64,000 nt of DNA, from contig NZ_QGLP01000010.1 in NCBI RefSeq assembly GCF_003202915.1, forward strand, positions 62,001 through 126,000, in the 5' to 3' direction. Source of the stretch: Gilliamella apicola. GTDB lineage: Bacteria > Pseudomonadota > Gammaproteobacteria > Enterobacterales > Orbaceae. A program made the translations under genes and the position numbers. Positions 47,030 to 56,727 of this stretch are shown piece by piece (the stretch's first letter is position 1; the number at the start of each line of letters is the position of its first letter). A model generated the notes under the pieces. The model was not told where the DNA came from. It did not search any database and saw nothing but the letters and a program-made list of their open reading frames with translations.

Positions 47030-48136
47030 ATGGATAAATGTTCTGATATTGTATTTATACGCCCTTGTCGTTCTAGATATGAAGATGAAAAAATACTTAC
47101 ACCTGAGTACGCATCACAATTGTTTTCTAAAGAAAATAAAATAGTTCAAATTAACTTAGATAACTGTTCCTTACAGAGGATGGAAAAGTTGTCATCAACT
47201 GCTACTTTGGATGATGTACAAAGAGTTGGGCTTTTACCATTAGTTAAATTATTAAACACAGCACCAGTATGTTTAACTGCAATTGGATTGAATGAAATGC
47301 CTGATTCATGGGTTGAAAAATCCATCAAAGCTTATCAAAATTTTTGTCGCCTATTTTGGCCAAGTCATGTTGATGATCCTGAAGCAACGTTTAGAGATTA
47401 CTCTTCTGATCCTGAGAAAAATAAAGTTATTTTTAAAAGTTTGCCAGATGATTCTAGAACAGTTTATGGTTTTCATTATGTGTCCATGCTTCAGATACAA
47501 AATATCAGATTAAATTACAAGTGTTTTAGCCCTGAAAAAAAATTTGAGACATACCTTTATAGTATTATTAATTTCATTGGTATTGTTAGTGCTTATGATC
47601 TCGAAATTGCTAAATATGCTTTCTGGAGTATTGATTCGAACACTATTAATAAGTTACCAGAAAAAATCAAACAACGGCGACAATATATAAAGAAAAATTT
47701 TTTGAGAAATGGAAGTAGTTTAGAAAAATGTCGCAATCATGCTTTTGATGCTGCGATGGATCTGCATTGGTTAACAGGAGCAAATTTATCAGAGGATATT
47801 AACTTAGATATTATCATTGGAGACAAAAAATTTCCTGTTGAGAATTGGCTGGGGACTAATGATCTTAAATTATACCATATAGCAAAGGATATTTATCATA
47901 TATATCATGAGGGTGCAACAATGAAAAGACTAAGTACAGTTAGAGAAGATGAGCTTTCAGCATTTCCCTATTGGAAAAATGTCGATCGTCTTGCTCAAGA
48001 TGTGCTTGGATATAGAGAACAATCAACTAAAGGTACTCCCTCAAATTTTACTGAATGTATAGATGTGGCTGTAAATTTTATTGAAAACGAATTATCAAGC
48101 TATTTTGATAGCACTAATGAAAAATTAGATAGATAA
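47030..48136 (+). CDS. Unassigned 368-residue protein, possible PIN-like nuclease
   Basis: No family recognised with confidence. The C-terminal part has acidic residues set out as in some PIN-like nucleases: Asp240 and Asp244 in NHAFDAAMDLHWL and TNDLKLYHIA with Asp278, plus LTAIGLNEMPDSWVE (Glu89) upstream. These could be metal ligands, which is inference. The start codon is the ATG at 47030, without a strong ribosome site. It lies directly before the DUF262 nuclease gene in module 2, where unrelated defence genes cluster, so a toxin or defence role is plausible. It has its own terminator. Confidence 0.6.
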   Translation: MDKCSDIVFIRPCRSRYEDEKILTPEYASQLFSKENKIVQINLDNCSLQRMEKLSSTATLDDVQRVGLLPLVKLLNTAPVCLTAIGLNEMPDSWVEKSIKAYQNFCRLFWPSHVDDPEATFRDYSSDPEKNKVIFKSLPDDSRTVYGFHYVSMLQIQNIRLNYKCFSPEKKFETYLYSIINFIGIVSAYDLEIAKYAFWSIDSNTINKLPEKIKQRRQYIKKNFLRNGSSLEKCRNHAFDAAMDLHWLTGANLSEDINLDIIIGDKKFPVENWLGTNDLKLYHIAKDIYHIYHEGATMKRLSTVREDELSAFPYWKNVDRLAQDVLGYREQSTKGTPSNFTECIDVAVNFIENELSSYFDSTNEKLDR

Positions 48137-48225
48137 TTCGTTTTAAGTCAATTACCTTGTTTATATGATTTGGTTAATAATTAAAAATGTTAAAATGCGA
48201 ACATCAATACTTAAGAAAATCAGGT

Positions 48226-48246
48226 AAAAAGGCTTTCTGCCTTTTT
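48226..48246 (+). terminator. Terminator after the 368-residue gene
   Basis: AAAAAGGC-TTTCT-GCCTTTTT, a compact hairpin with a T-run, 90 bases past the stop. Confidence 0.8.
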
Positions 48247-48285
48247 ATTGGTTAAAAATTATAATAAACACCGACCAATCAGTCC

Positions 48286-48785
48286 ATTGTGATGAATTTC
48301 AATTCAGACATAGTATTATCATCTACAGTTGTAACATTGATTTTACCACCCTAAATATAACGAGCCATTACATCAGCAAACCAATTTTCAATTATTTTAT
48401 AAGATGTACCAGAACTAGCAGCGGTTTTGCTGTTAGATACCATATCAGCGCCTGAGTTGTCTCCATTGACAATTAACTCCATACGTTCATATTGTATATA
48501 CTGCGCCAACATCCAATGATACATACAGATTAAAGTTAATTCCGGTATCAAAATCATAATAAATGTTAATCATTAATTTATTCATACTTGGTTTTATTTG
48601 TAAATAATAATTATCATCTTTGGTGGTACATCGGCATCTTCATAACTAACATGCTGAGAATTGGTATCTTTGTTTAAACTCTCTATCAAAGTAACTTCAT
48701 AAACATTTTTTAAAATCGATTGCTTAATTGGTGTATTTACATCAATCGCTAGATTTTTTAATGTATGAAATAATCTCTGATTCAA
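48286..48785 (-). pseudogene. Broken gene of unknown family, minus strand
   Basis: Protein-like minus-strand fragments follow each other: LKNLAIDVNTPIKQSILKNV, VSYEDADVPPKMIIIIYK, INKLMINIYYDFDTGINF (other frame), VNGDNSGADMVSNSKTAASS, IIENWFADVMARYI, stop, GGKINVTTVDDNTMSELKF. At least two stops and one frameshift break it. It could be a surface or secretion-tube-like protein; I do not recognise it. It lies between two intact defence-like genes. Confidence 0.45.
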
Positions 48786-48871
48786 TGAGTAATAAACAAT
48801 TTAAATACAAATGTTTTTCAGACTTTCTTATGATAAGCTTTAATCGGAATAAAATATGTAAGGAAACCGTT

Positions 48872-50710
48872 ATGAGTAAGCTGGAAAACAAAATAGAAGC
48901 ACAACACCGCTGTTTATTTGATGTACTCAATGCCCAAAAATATACTGTTGATTATTTTCAGCGTGAATATAGCTGGGAACAAAAGCATATTGAGCAACTG
49001 GTGACCGACTTAACTACATCATTTTTAAATGAATATACTCAAGGTGATAGTCGATCTGATGGTAACAATTATAATAATTATTATTTGGGCCCTTTTGTGG
49101 TGAGTATTAAAGAGGGCGGTAAGCGTAGTATTATTGATGGACAACAACGACTCACCTCACTGACACTATTATTGATTTATCTGAATAATTTACAAAAAGA
49201 ATTAGATATAGAAGAAAAAATAGAGTCTATGATTTTTTCTGAGCACCGTGGGGATAAGTCTTTTAATATTACGGTTGATGAACGTATCACTTGTCTTAAT
49301 AATCTCTTCACTACAGGAATGTATACGATACAAGATAATGATGATGCTTCAGTCTGTAATATGGCTCAGCGTTATCAAAATATTGTTGAAATATTTCCCG
49401 ATGAATTAAAAAATGAGTCATTCTCTTTTTTTATTGACTGGCTCAAATACAACGTCATTATGGTCGAAATTATTGCTTATTCTGATGAAAATGCTTATAC
49501 CATTTTTGAAACTATGAATGATAGAGGACTAAATTTAACGCCATCAGATATGCTTAAAGGTTTCTTGCTATCTCACTATAAAAATACAGATAAACGAAAA
49601 AAAGCGGACGATCTTTGGCGTAAATCGATGTTACATTTGCATAAATATGAAAAAGATGAAGATTTACGCTTCTTTCAGGCATTACTTAGAGCTCAATATG
49701 CTCGGACAATCCGTCAAGGACAGGTAGGTGCTCAAAATGAGGACTTTGAAAAAATTGGCACTCGGTTTCATAGTTGGGTTCGCGATAATCTAGCAATTAT
49801 GAATTTAAACAATAAAGATCATACCAGTTTTGAACGCTTTATTGAGCAAGAATTTCAGTTTTATTTACGGGCTTACCTAGAAATTTTAGCTGCCGAATGT
49901 ACTTTTACTCCGGCACTACAGCATGTTTATTATATTGATTGCTGGGGTATTGCACCAACATTAAGCTATCCTTTAATGTTAGCTCCTTTACAACTAGAAG
50001 ATTCTTCCGATGTTGTACGACAAAAAATAGATTTAGTAGCTCGTTATATCGAACTGTTTGCTGTACTACGTACTTTAAATAATCGTCGATTTGCAGCTAG
50101 CTCGATTCGCTACACAATGTATACTTTGGTGAAAGAGATCAGAGGGAAATCATTATCGGAACTTAGGTTCATTTTAAGTCAAAAAGCAAAAGAAATTACA
50201 GAAAAATTTGAAAATTTTCATAATGTAGGCCTTTATAATAATAGAAACTTTATTAAATTTTTACTATCTCGTATTACTGCGTATGTAGATAATCTCGCTG
50301 GGATAAACACAACTTTGGAAACATATTTTTTTCCAGAACAAGGTAAACCTTTTGAAATTGAGCATATTTGGGCTAAACAATTTACACAGCATCAAGATGA
50401 GTTTGCGCAAGAATATGAATTTGAAAACTATCGCAATAAGTTAGGCGGTTTAATTTTATTGCCTAGAGGAACAAATCAATCCTATAGTGATATGACATTT
50501 GAAAAGAAAATGCCTCACTATTTAAAAGAAAATTTATTAGCGAAATCTTTATGTGAAAAAACGTATGAAAATAACCCTAATTTCACTAAATTGATAACAG
50601 AATACCATTTACCATTTAAACCACATGATCAATTTAAAAAAGCTGATATAGATGCTCGTCAAAAACTATACCAAACTATTTGTGAGCGTATTTGGAATGG
50701 TCAGTTTTAG
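48872..50710 (+). CDS. DUF262-DUF1524 (GmrSD-type) restriction protein
   Basis: 612 residues. The N-terminal DUF262 domain begins VDYFQREYSWEQ and has the IDGQQRLTSLTLLL motif (Asp89-Gly-Gln-Gln-Arg93), a ParB/Srx-like NTPase pocket. The C-terminal DUF1524 domain carries the His-Me-finger nuclease motif FEIEHIWAKQ (His498) and NKLGGLILLP. This is the single-chain form of GmrS-GmrD, type IV enzymes that cut DNA with sugar-modified hydroxymethylcytosine, such as T-even phages (family knowledge). The start was set at 48872 (AAGGAA site); the longer frame upstream is not needed. Modified-base preference here is unknown. Confidence 0.85.
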   Translation: MSKLENKIEAQHRCLFDVLNAQKYTVDYFQREYSWEQKHIEQLVTDLTTSFLNEYTQGDSRSDGNNYNNYYLGPFVVSIKEGGKRSIIDGQQRLTSLTLLLIYLNNLQKELDIEEKIESMIFSEHRGDKSFNITVDERITCLNNLFTTGMYTIQDNDDASVCNMAQRYQNIVEIFPDELKNESFSFFIDWLKYNVIMVEIIAYSDENAYTIFETMNDRGLNLTPSDMLKGFLLSHYKNTDKRKKADDLWRKSMLHLHKYEKDEDLRFFQALLRAQYARTIRQGQVGAQNEDFEKIGTRFHSWVRDNLAIMNLNNKDHTSFERFIEQEFQFYLRAYLEILAAECTFTPALQHVYYIDCWGIAPTLSYPLMLAPLQLEDSSDVVRQKIDLVARYIELFAVLRTLNNRRFAASSIRYTMYTLVKEIRGKSLSELRFILSQKAKEITEKFENFHNVGLYNNRNFIKFLLSRITAYVDNLAGINTTLETYFFPEQGKPFEIEHIWAKQFTQHQDEFAQEYEFENYRNKLGGLILLPRGTNQSYSDMTFEKKMPHYLKENLLAKSLCEKTYENNPNFTKLITEYHLPFKPHDQFKKADIDARQKLYQTICERIWNGQF

Positions 50711-50837
50711 GAATATAATAAGGATGTGTTTGCACATTATGAAATCAGTTTTCAAATTTAGGTAAGTGTATTATCTGTTAACTTAAGTTAATCACTATTG
50801 TAAATTACCAACAAAAGGAACTCATCAATAAATTCAC

Positions 50838-51066
50838 TCTACAAAGTTTATATTAAAACTTTGTAGGGTTATTAACTAATTATTCAAGGTTTATAAATTA
50901 CTTAACATACTGTATTCATTAGTTATAGAGCTTCCATTATAATCTTCAACAAACTCTCACTAGTATCATAAACATAATCATAAGAACATAAAGTACCAAC
51001 TTGTTGAAATGCAATATTATGCTCATATTTTCATAATCAAAGCAGCTAGCTAAATTACCAAGCTTT
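50838..51066 (-). pseudogene. Inverted ardA relic with terminator
   Basis: On the minus strand LKKLGNLASCFDYE matches ArdA LKELGNLSNYFDYE. After a frameshift the DNA still tracks ardA to its stop region, and the hairpin CTACAAAGTTT/AAACTTTGTAG (50839-50866) equals the ardA terminator in place. The first two thirds of the gene are missing, replaced at ~51066 by an integrase fragment. Confidence 0.7.
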
Positions 51067-51420
51067 TTCAGCAGGTATAGTCCATGTTTTATGTTCAAAA
51101 TCAATTTCACTCCATTTTGCAAGCCTTTAGCTGACTCGATCTTACAAACGTTAATAAACAGAGTTGTAAAGGTAGTTTAATTATTAAACTACTTTTAGAT
51201 TGATTAATCCGCTTAGGTAAACTCAAAAAGCAATTCAAGCTCTAAAGTGGGACAGAGGTTAGCTACCTGCTTATTGACAATACCTCGTTAACTTTTGCGC
51301 CGTATTGAAAGTGAGAATGCCTTGTTGGATAGCATATTCAATTTAATTTGCGCTTGAAGTCCTGAAGCAAGCTCTGATTCTATAGTTAATATTTTGCCTT
51401 TTAATCTACATGTGCTAGAC
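51067..51420 (-). pseudogene. Inverted integrase relic (P4 type)
   Basis: Minus-strand fragments match the intact integrase in order: IEYAIQQGILTFNTAQKL (intact: MRYAVQNGYISYNPAQDL), IIKLPLQLCLLTFVRSSQL (AIKLSLLIFIRSSEL), and AKWSEIDFEHKTWTIPAEK (ARWLEIDFDKKIWTIPAER). Frameshifts and stops separate them. The N-terminal ~165 residues and the active-site end are gone. It joins the ardA relic directly, so a deletion fused the two. The remaining 50711-50837 and 51421-51555 hold nothing intact. Confidence 0.72.
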
Positions 51421-51555
51421 AAGAGCTTAACGCCTAATTCTACTAAAACAAGCTAAAGTCATACAGCTCTTAGTTAGAGAAAAAAAGGAAAAATTAGGAT
51501 AATTAGCTTTTTATTTTATTATATACTTATATAGATCAATAAATTGAAATGTTTA

Positions 51556-51830
51556 TTCGATTCCGCGTCCAGATGCTAACTCAAAAAAAACACCAGCTTA
51601 AAGCTAGTTTTTTAAGTCTAAATCCTTTTCAAAGTTACCTTTCAAGAGATTTTCTTTGTCAATTGGCGTCAACTAAGATTATCCCATATCAAGTGCAAAA
51701 TCGGATACTAACCCGGATACAAATAGTTTGATATTGGCGTGTATCGAAAAAATAACGTTAATCTCCTTATTTGCAATACTTAAGAGAAATTACTTTTATT
51801 TTATTTATACTGAACTGATTTATAATGCTC
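51556..51830 (+). repeat. Island attachment/flank repeat, copy 3
   Basis: TTCGATTCCGCGTCC (15 bases) equals the tRNA-Phe end, then the CCA part is worn. The distal part is the closest to copy 1: AAATCCTTTTCAAAGTTACC, GATTTTCTTTGTCAA, CCATATCAAGTGCAAAATC and GGCGTGTATC. Confidence 0.85.
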
Positions 51831-52360
51831 GCTAATTAACACTTCCAATAAACGGCGTTAACTATATTGGTATATATTATAAGAATTGCTTAAATCGTTC
51901 TTTTATTATATCTATTTGGGCATTAATTAATTTAACGACTTTGCATATCAAATGATGCATTAATTAATCAAAATTGCTAGTAACGAGCCGTTAACCAAAA
52001 AATTAAGTGGCAAAGGAGTTTCAGTAAAAGTAATTGTTAATGATTTAAATCCTACGTGTTGAAAAACTTGAATAAATTTAAGCTAACTGAAACCCCAGTG
52101 CTTATAAAGAGTATAGATAGATTTTTAGTAAGTTCATCTGTATGATTATAAAAAGAACAAGTTAATTTGATAGTGCTATGGTTTAAAATAACCTAATATT
52201 TATGCTATTTGGTTAAATAGGTGGTCATCACTTATCGTGTTGCTGTATTTATCTTGAGTGAAATTTAGACTTGATAGTATAAAATATATAATACGTTAAA
52301 CTATTTAAATGGTACTAATAACGTTTGATAGTGGTAGATGTGATTTATAAGAGAAAATAA
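51831..52360. other. Upstream region of the hsd operon
   Basis: No intact gene. A short open stretch around 51973-52065 (ASNEPLTKKLSGKGVSVKV) is protein-like without a start and may be a relic. The last ~150 bases are AT-rich and should hold the hsdR promoter. No terminator or clear operator seen. Confidence 0.35.
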
Positions 52361-55168
52361 ATGGTCAATCAAAATCCAGAACAAAAAGCTCGAGATCAAA
52401 TAGACGAACTACTCGCGCAAGCGGGGTGGGTAGTACAAAATAAAAAGAAAATCGATTTTTCTGCTTCTTCTGGTATTGCAGTTCGCGAGTACCAGACCGA
52501 CGTAGGCCCTGCCGATTATGTGCTATTTGTCAACAAACAAGCGGTCGGTGTCATTGAGGCTAAACCCGAAGTCTGGGGCGAGAAGATCACTACGGTTGAA
52601 GAGCAATCACAAGGGTATGCTAGCGCCACATTGAAATGGGTCAAAAATAGTAAACCGTTGCGTTTTGTCTATGAAAGTACTGGCATCATCACTCGCTTTA
52701 CAGATGGATTAGACCCACATCCACGCTCTCGTGAAGTGTTTAACTTCCACCGTCCGGAAACCCTCGCCAAGTGGTGCAAAGATCCTAAAAGCCTGCGAGG
52801 CCGTCTACAAGATTTCCCTGTTCTGCTAAAAAACGGTCTACGTGATTGCCAAATTACGGCCATCACTAATCTCGAAGAATCTTTCAAACAAGACAAGCCC
52901 CGTGCGCTGATACAAATGGCTACTGGCTCTGGGAAAACCTTTACCGCAATTACTGCTAGTTATCGCCTGTTACGCGAGCCAGTAAGCGCAAACCGAATTT
53001 TGTTTCTGGTGGATACTAAAAACCTTGGAGAACAAGCTGAACAAGAGTTTATGAGCTTTGTGCCGAATGATGATAACCGAAAATTTACCGAACTTTACAC
53101 AGTTCAGCGATTAAAAAACCAATATATTGCCAAAGATGCTCAAGTTTGTATCAGTACCATCCAACGTATGTACTCAATTTTAAAAGATGAGGTTCTGGAC
53201 GAATCACTCGAAGAACAAAACCCAGCGGAACAATTCACTAAGCCTAAAGAACCACTGCCAGTTGTTTACAACGAAAAGATCCCACCAGAGTTTTTTGATG
53301 TGATCATTATTGATGAGTGTCACCGTTCCATTTACAATCTATGGCGGCAGGTACTTGAGTATTTTGATGCCTATCTGGTCGGACTCACTGCCACTCCAGA
53401 CAACCGTACTTACGGTTTTTTCCGTAAGAATGTTGTCAGCGAGTATAACCACGAAAAAGCTGTGGCCGATGGCGTTAATGTTGGCAACGAAATTTTTATT
53501 ATTGAAACTGAAAAGACCAAACAAGGCGGAAAGATCAAAGCAAAGCAACAGGTAGAGCGCCGCGAGCGTACTACTCGGCGCAAGCGTTGGGAGCAACAGG
53601 ATCAGGATCAAACTTACACAGCCAAGCAACTTGACCGTGATATTGTTAATCCAGATCAAATTCGTACAGTTATTCGTACGTTCAAAGATTCGCTGCCAAG
53701 TATCTTTCCTGGTCGCCAAGAAGTGCCCAAAACGCTGATTTTTGCCAAAACCGATAGCCATGCGGATGACATAATCCAAATCGTGCGTGAAGAGTTTGGT
53801 GAAAGTAACCAGTTCTGCAAAAAAGTCACTTACCGTGTCGCCAATGATAAAACCGACGCCAAAGGTAATGTGGTTGAAAAAGGTGAAGATCCTAAATCCG
53901 TACTCGCCCAATTTCGTAATGACTATTACCCTCGTATTGCTGTCACCGTTGATATGATTGCCACGGGCACTGACGTAAAACCGCTTGAATGTCTACTGTT
54001 TATGCGTGACGTTAAAAGCAAAAACTACTTTGAACAAATGAAGGGGCGCGGTACCCGTACACTGGATAAAGATAGCCTACAAAAGGTCACACCATCTGCA
54101 CAGAGTGCCAAAACACACTATGTGATTGTTGATGCAATTGGTGTCACCAAGTCAGTTAAAACGGCAAGCCAACCTCTTATCACCAAGCCTAGTGTATCGT
54201 TTAAAGATTTGGCGATGGGTGTTATGATGGGGGCGAGTGATAGTGATACTGTTTCATCACTAGCTGGACGCCTAGCACGATTAGACAAACAACTTGATGA
54301 CAAAGAGCGTGCCCGCATTGCTGAAAAAGCAGGCGGTACAACACTCCTTACGATTGTGAGTGAACTTTTCAACGCTATTGATGGTGACCGTATAGAACAA
54401 AAAGCCTTGGAAATTGTCGGTCAACCCGTCGGTACCGATCCTGGTGATGATGCCCGCAACCAAGCTCAACAACAGCTGGTGAGTGAAGTGGCAAACCTGT
54501 TTAATGGCGACTTAATAGAGCTAATTGATTCTATCCGTCGTGACAAAGAACAAATCATCGTTCACGATGATCTGGATACGGTTCTTAAAGCTGAATGGGA
54601 GGGAGAAACCACCGAAAACGCTAAGGTGCTTATACAGGAGTTTGCCGACTATCTGCAAGAGCAAGCCGATAAGATTGATGCTCTCACCATTTACTTTTAT
54701 ACTCCTGCACGTCGGTCTGAAGTCACCTACCCACACATCAAAGCGCTGTTGGAAAAACTCAAGCAAGATCGTCCTAAGCTAGCACCATTACGTATCTGGC
54801 AGGCTTATACCCATTTGGATAACTACCAAGGTGACAACCCGCTAACAGAACTTATTGCTCTAGTGGCTTTGGTTCGCCGAGTATGTGGAATTGATAGTAA
54901 AATCAAGCCTTTTACTAACACTGTAAGAAAGAATTTTCAGGATTGGATTATGAAGTACCATTCAAGTAACTCAGAAAAATTTAATGAACAGCAAATGCAA
55001 TGGCTACAAGCCATTCGCGACCATATCGCCAGCTCCTTTCACTTTGAGCGCGATGATTTAGATATGACACCCTTTGATGCCAAAGGTGGTTTAATGGGCA
55101 TGTACCAGCAATTTGGAGACAAGATGGACTGGGTGATTGAGGAGTTGAATCGGGAGTTGGTGGCGTGA
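52361..55168 (+). CDS. hsdR: Type I restriction enzyme R subunit (HsdR)
   Basis: 935 residues. The nuclease domain has the PD-(D/E)xK core Asp52 (GPADYVLF) and Glu66-x-Lys68 (VIEAK). The translocase has Walker A MATGSGKT (187-193) and DECH box Asp318-His321, with helicase motif VTVDMIATGTDVKP and QMKGRGTR in the second RecA domain. The C-terminal part resembles the EcoEI-type R family. Complete and apparently active. GC-richer codons (CGT, GGC, CTG) contrast with the AT-rich genes of modules 1 and 2, a sign of separate transfer. hsdS overlaps its stop (TGATG). Confidence 0.95.
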   Translation: MVNQNPEQKARDQIDELLAQAGWVVQNKKKIDFSASSGIAVREYQTDVGPADYVLFVNKQAVGVIEAKPEVWGEKITTVEEQSQGYASATLKWVKNSKPLRFVYESTGIITRFTDGLDPHPRSREVFNFHRPETLAKWCKDPKSLRGRLQDFPVLLKNGLRDCQITAITNLEESFKQDKPRALIQMATGSGKTFTAITASYRLLREPVSANRILFLVDTKNLGEQAEQEFMSFVPNDDNRKFTELYTVQRLKNQYIAKDAQVCISTIQRMYSILKDEVLDESLEEQNPAEQFTKPKEPLPVVYNEKIPPEFFDVIIIDECHRSIYNLWRQVLEYFDAYLVGLTATPDNRTYGFFRKNVVSEYNHEKAVADGVNVGNEIFIIETEKTKQGGKIKAKQQVERRERTTRRKRWEQQDQDQTYTAKQLDRDIVNPDQIRTVIRTFKDSLPSIFPGRQEVPKTLIFAKTDSHADDIIQIVREEFGESNQFCKKVTYRVANDKTDAKGNVVEKGEDPKSVLAQFRNDYYPRIAVTVDMIATGTDVKPLECLLFMRDVKSKNYFEQMKGRGTRTLDKDSLQKVTPSAQSAKTHYVIVDAIGVTKSVKTASQPLITKPSVSFKDLAMGVMMGASDSDTVSSLAGRLARLDKQLDDKERARIAEKAGGTTLLTIVSELFNAIDGDRIEQKALEIVGQPVGTDPGDDARNQAQQQLVSEVANLFNGDLIELIDSIRRDKEQIIVHDDLDTVLKAEWEGETTENAKVLIQEFADYLQEQADKIDALTIYFYTPARRSEVTYPHIKALLEKLKQDRPKLAPLRIWQAYTHLDNYQGDNPLTELIALVALVRRVCGIDSKIKPFTNTVRKNFQDWIMKYHSSNSEKFNEQQMQWLQAIRDHIASSFHFERDDLDMTPFDAKGGLMGMYQQFGDKMDWVIEELNRELVA

Positions 55169-56646
55169 TGGTTAAAACTAATCTTGGTCAAGTAACATAT
55201 ATCACAACTGGAAAGTTGGATGCTAATTCCCAAAATGCCAATGGATTATACCCTTTTTTTACATGTGGCGAAGAAAACCTAACCATAAATACAGCTGCAT
55301 TTGATACTGAAGCAGTATTATTAGCTGGGAATGGAAATTTCAGCGTAAAATATTACAAGGGTAAATTTAACGCATACCAACGAACGTATGTCATTAGACC
55401 AAAAATAGTAGATGGTAAATGGTTGTACTATTTGGTTATGTATCATATTGCTAAAATAACGGTTGGGGCTCGTGGATCGACTATTAAGTACTTAAGGATT
55501 AGCGATATAACAAAATGCCCAGTTTATTTGGTTTCTTTGAATCACCAAAAACGTATTGTCGCAAAAATCGAAGAACTATTCTCTGAGCTGGATAATGGCA
55601 TTGCTGCGCTAAAAACCGCCCGCGAACAACTTAAAGTCTACCGTCAGGCTGTACTTAAACATGCCTTTGAAGGTAAGCTCACTGCGAAGTGGCGTGAGAA
55701 GAATGCCGATAAGCTGGAATCCCCAGAACAACTTCTCGCCCGCATCCAACAGGAACGCGAAGCCCACTATCAAGAACAGCTGGAAGATTGGAAAGCTACA
55801 GTAAAAAAGTGGGAAGCTAATGGTAAAGAGGGGAAAAAACCGGGTAAACCTAAGAAATTGATTCAACTTACTCTGCAGTCTGAAACATCAAATCTAAAGC
55901 TTGCTTTTCTACCAGCTGGCTGGTCTCACATCAAACTTGGAAACTTAATTGACGAACCAGTTTACGGTACATCAGCTAAATGTGATTATGAAACTGGCGA
56001 GCAAAGTGTACTTCGTATTCCTAATATTTCAGCGGGAATAATAGATGACACTGATTTGAAGTTTGCTAACTTTGAAAAAGGTGAGATCGATCATCTTCGC
56101 TTAATGATTGGTGACATATTAACTATACGTTCCAATGGGAGCATATCACTAGTTGGCAGTTGTGGGCTTGTCAAAGAAAAGGATACAAAACACATATTTG
56201 CAGGCTACTTAATCAGATTGAGACCCAATAAAAAAATGATAAAATCAGAATATTTATTGGCAGCCATGAGTAGTCATCTTATTCGCCAACAAATAGAGTC
56301 AGCTGCAAAATCAACAAGTGGTGTCAATAATATCAATAGTAGTGAATTGCAAAATCTAATTATTCCTCTGACTTCAATACAAGAACAAGAAGTTCTGATA
56401 TCATTGTTGGATTCTATACTTCCGATGATTAAATCAACTGAAATTGAAATCGATAAACAGCTAGCAAAAGCCGAAACCCTACGCCAATCGATCCTGAAAA
56501 AAGCTTTCTCTGGTCAATTGGTACCACAAGACCCAAGTGATGAACCAGCTAGTGAACTGTTAGCTCGTATTCAGGCGGAAAAAGAGTTCGTCAACACTCA
56601 GAAAACCAAAAAGACAAACAAGAAACAATCAGTGTCTGGTCATTAG
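55168..56646 (+). CDS. hsdS: Type I restriction enzyme specificity subunit (HsdS)
   Basis: 492 residues with two target-recognition domains (residues ~2-120 and ~245-395), each followed by a conserved helical spacer (IVAKIEELFSELDNGIAALKTAREQLKVYRQAVLKHAFEG in the first; IDKQLAKAETLRQSILKKAFSG in the second). The two repeats set the spacing of the split DNA target. Start: ATG at 55168, which shares one base with the hsdR stop; GTG at 55165 is possible. The codons of the first recognition domain are more AT-rich than the spacers around it, as expected if recognition domains were swapped in. Target sequence cannot be told from here. Confidence 0.93.
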   Translation: MVKTNLGQVTYITTGKLDANSQNANGLYPFFTCGEENLTINTAAFDTEAVLLAGNGNFSVKYYKGKFNAYQRTYVIRPKIVDGKWLYYLVMYHIAKITVGARGSTIKYLRISDITKCPVYLVSLNHQKRIVAKIEELFSELDNGIAALKTAREQLKVYRQAVLKHAFEGKLTAKWREKNADKLESPEQLLARIQQEREAHYQEQLEDWKATVKKWEANGKEGKKPGKPKKLIQLTLQSETSNLKLAFLPAGWSHIKLGNLIDEPVYGTSAKCDYETGEQSVLRIPNISAGIIDDTDLKFANFEKGEIDHLRLMIGDILTIRSNGSISLVGSCGLVKEKDTKHIFAGYLIRLRPNKKMIKSEYLLAAMSSHLIRQQIESAAKSTSGVNNINSSELQNLIIPLTSIQEQEVLISLLDSILPMIKSTEIEIDKQLAKAETLRQSILKKAFSGQLVPQDPSDEPASELLARIQAEKEFVNTQKTKKTNKKQSVSGH

Positions 56647-56715
56647 ATGGCTGTCAACAAATCAACTTTATATGAAAGCCACATTGATGCGCTTTTTACT
56701 TATTTATCGAGTTAG
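56647..56715 (+). CDS. 22-residue mini-ORF between hsdS and hsdM
   Basis: The ATG follows the hsdS stop at once (TAGATG) and the frame runs 22 codons (begins MAVNKSTLYESHIDALF) to a TAG 12 bases before hsdM. It may be the first codons of a lost inserted gene, or a coupling peptide that keeps ribosomes on the mRNA. Short, so it could be chance. Confidence 0.35.
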   Translation: MAVNKSTLYESHIDALFTYLSS

Positions 56716-56727
56716 GACAATGTAATA

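Noticed and set aside
51549..51731. 60-codon frame across att copy 3
   Set aside because: It is translated from tRNA-end and flank repeat sequence, with no start signal.
53339..53911. 190-codon open frame on the minus strand inside hsdR
   Set aside because: It lies wholly within the well-supported hsdR gene, has no family signature, and is explained by the GC-richer codons of hsdR.
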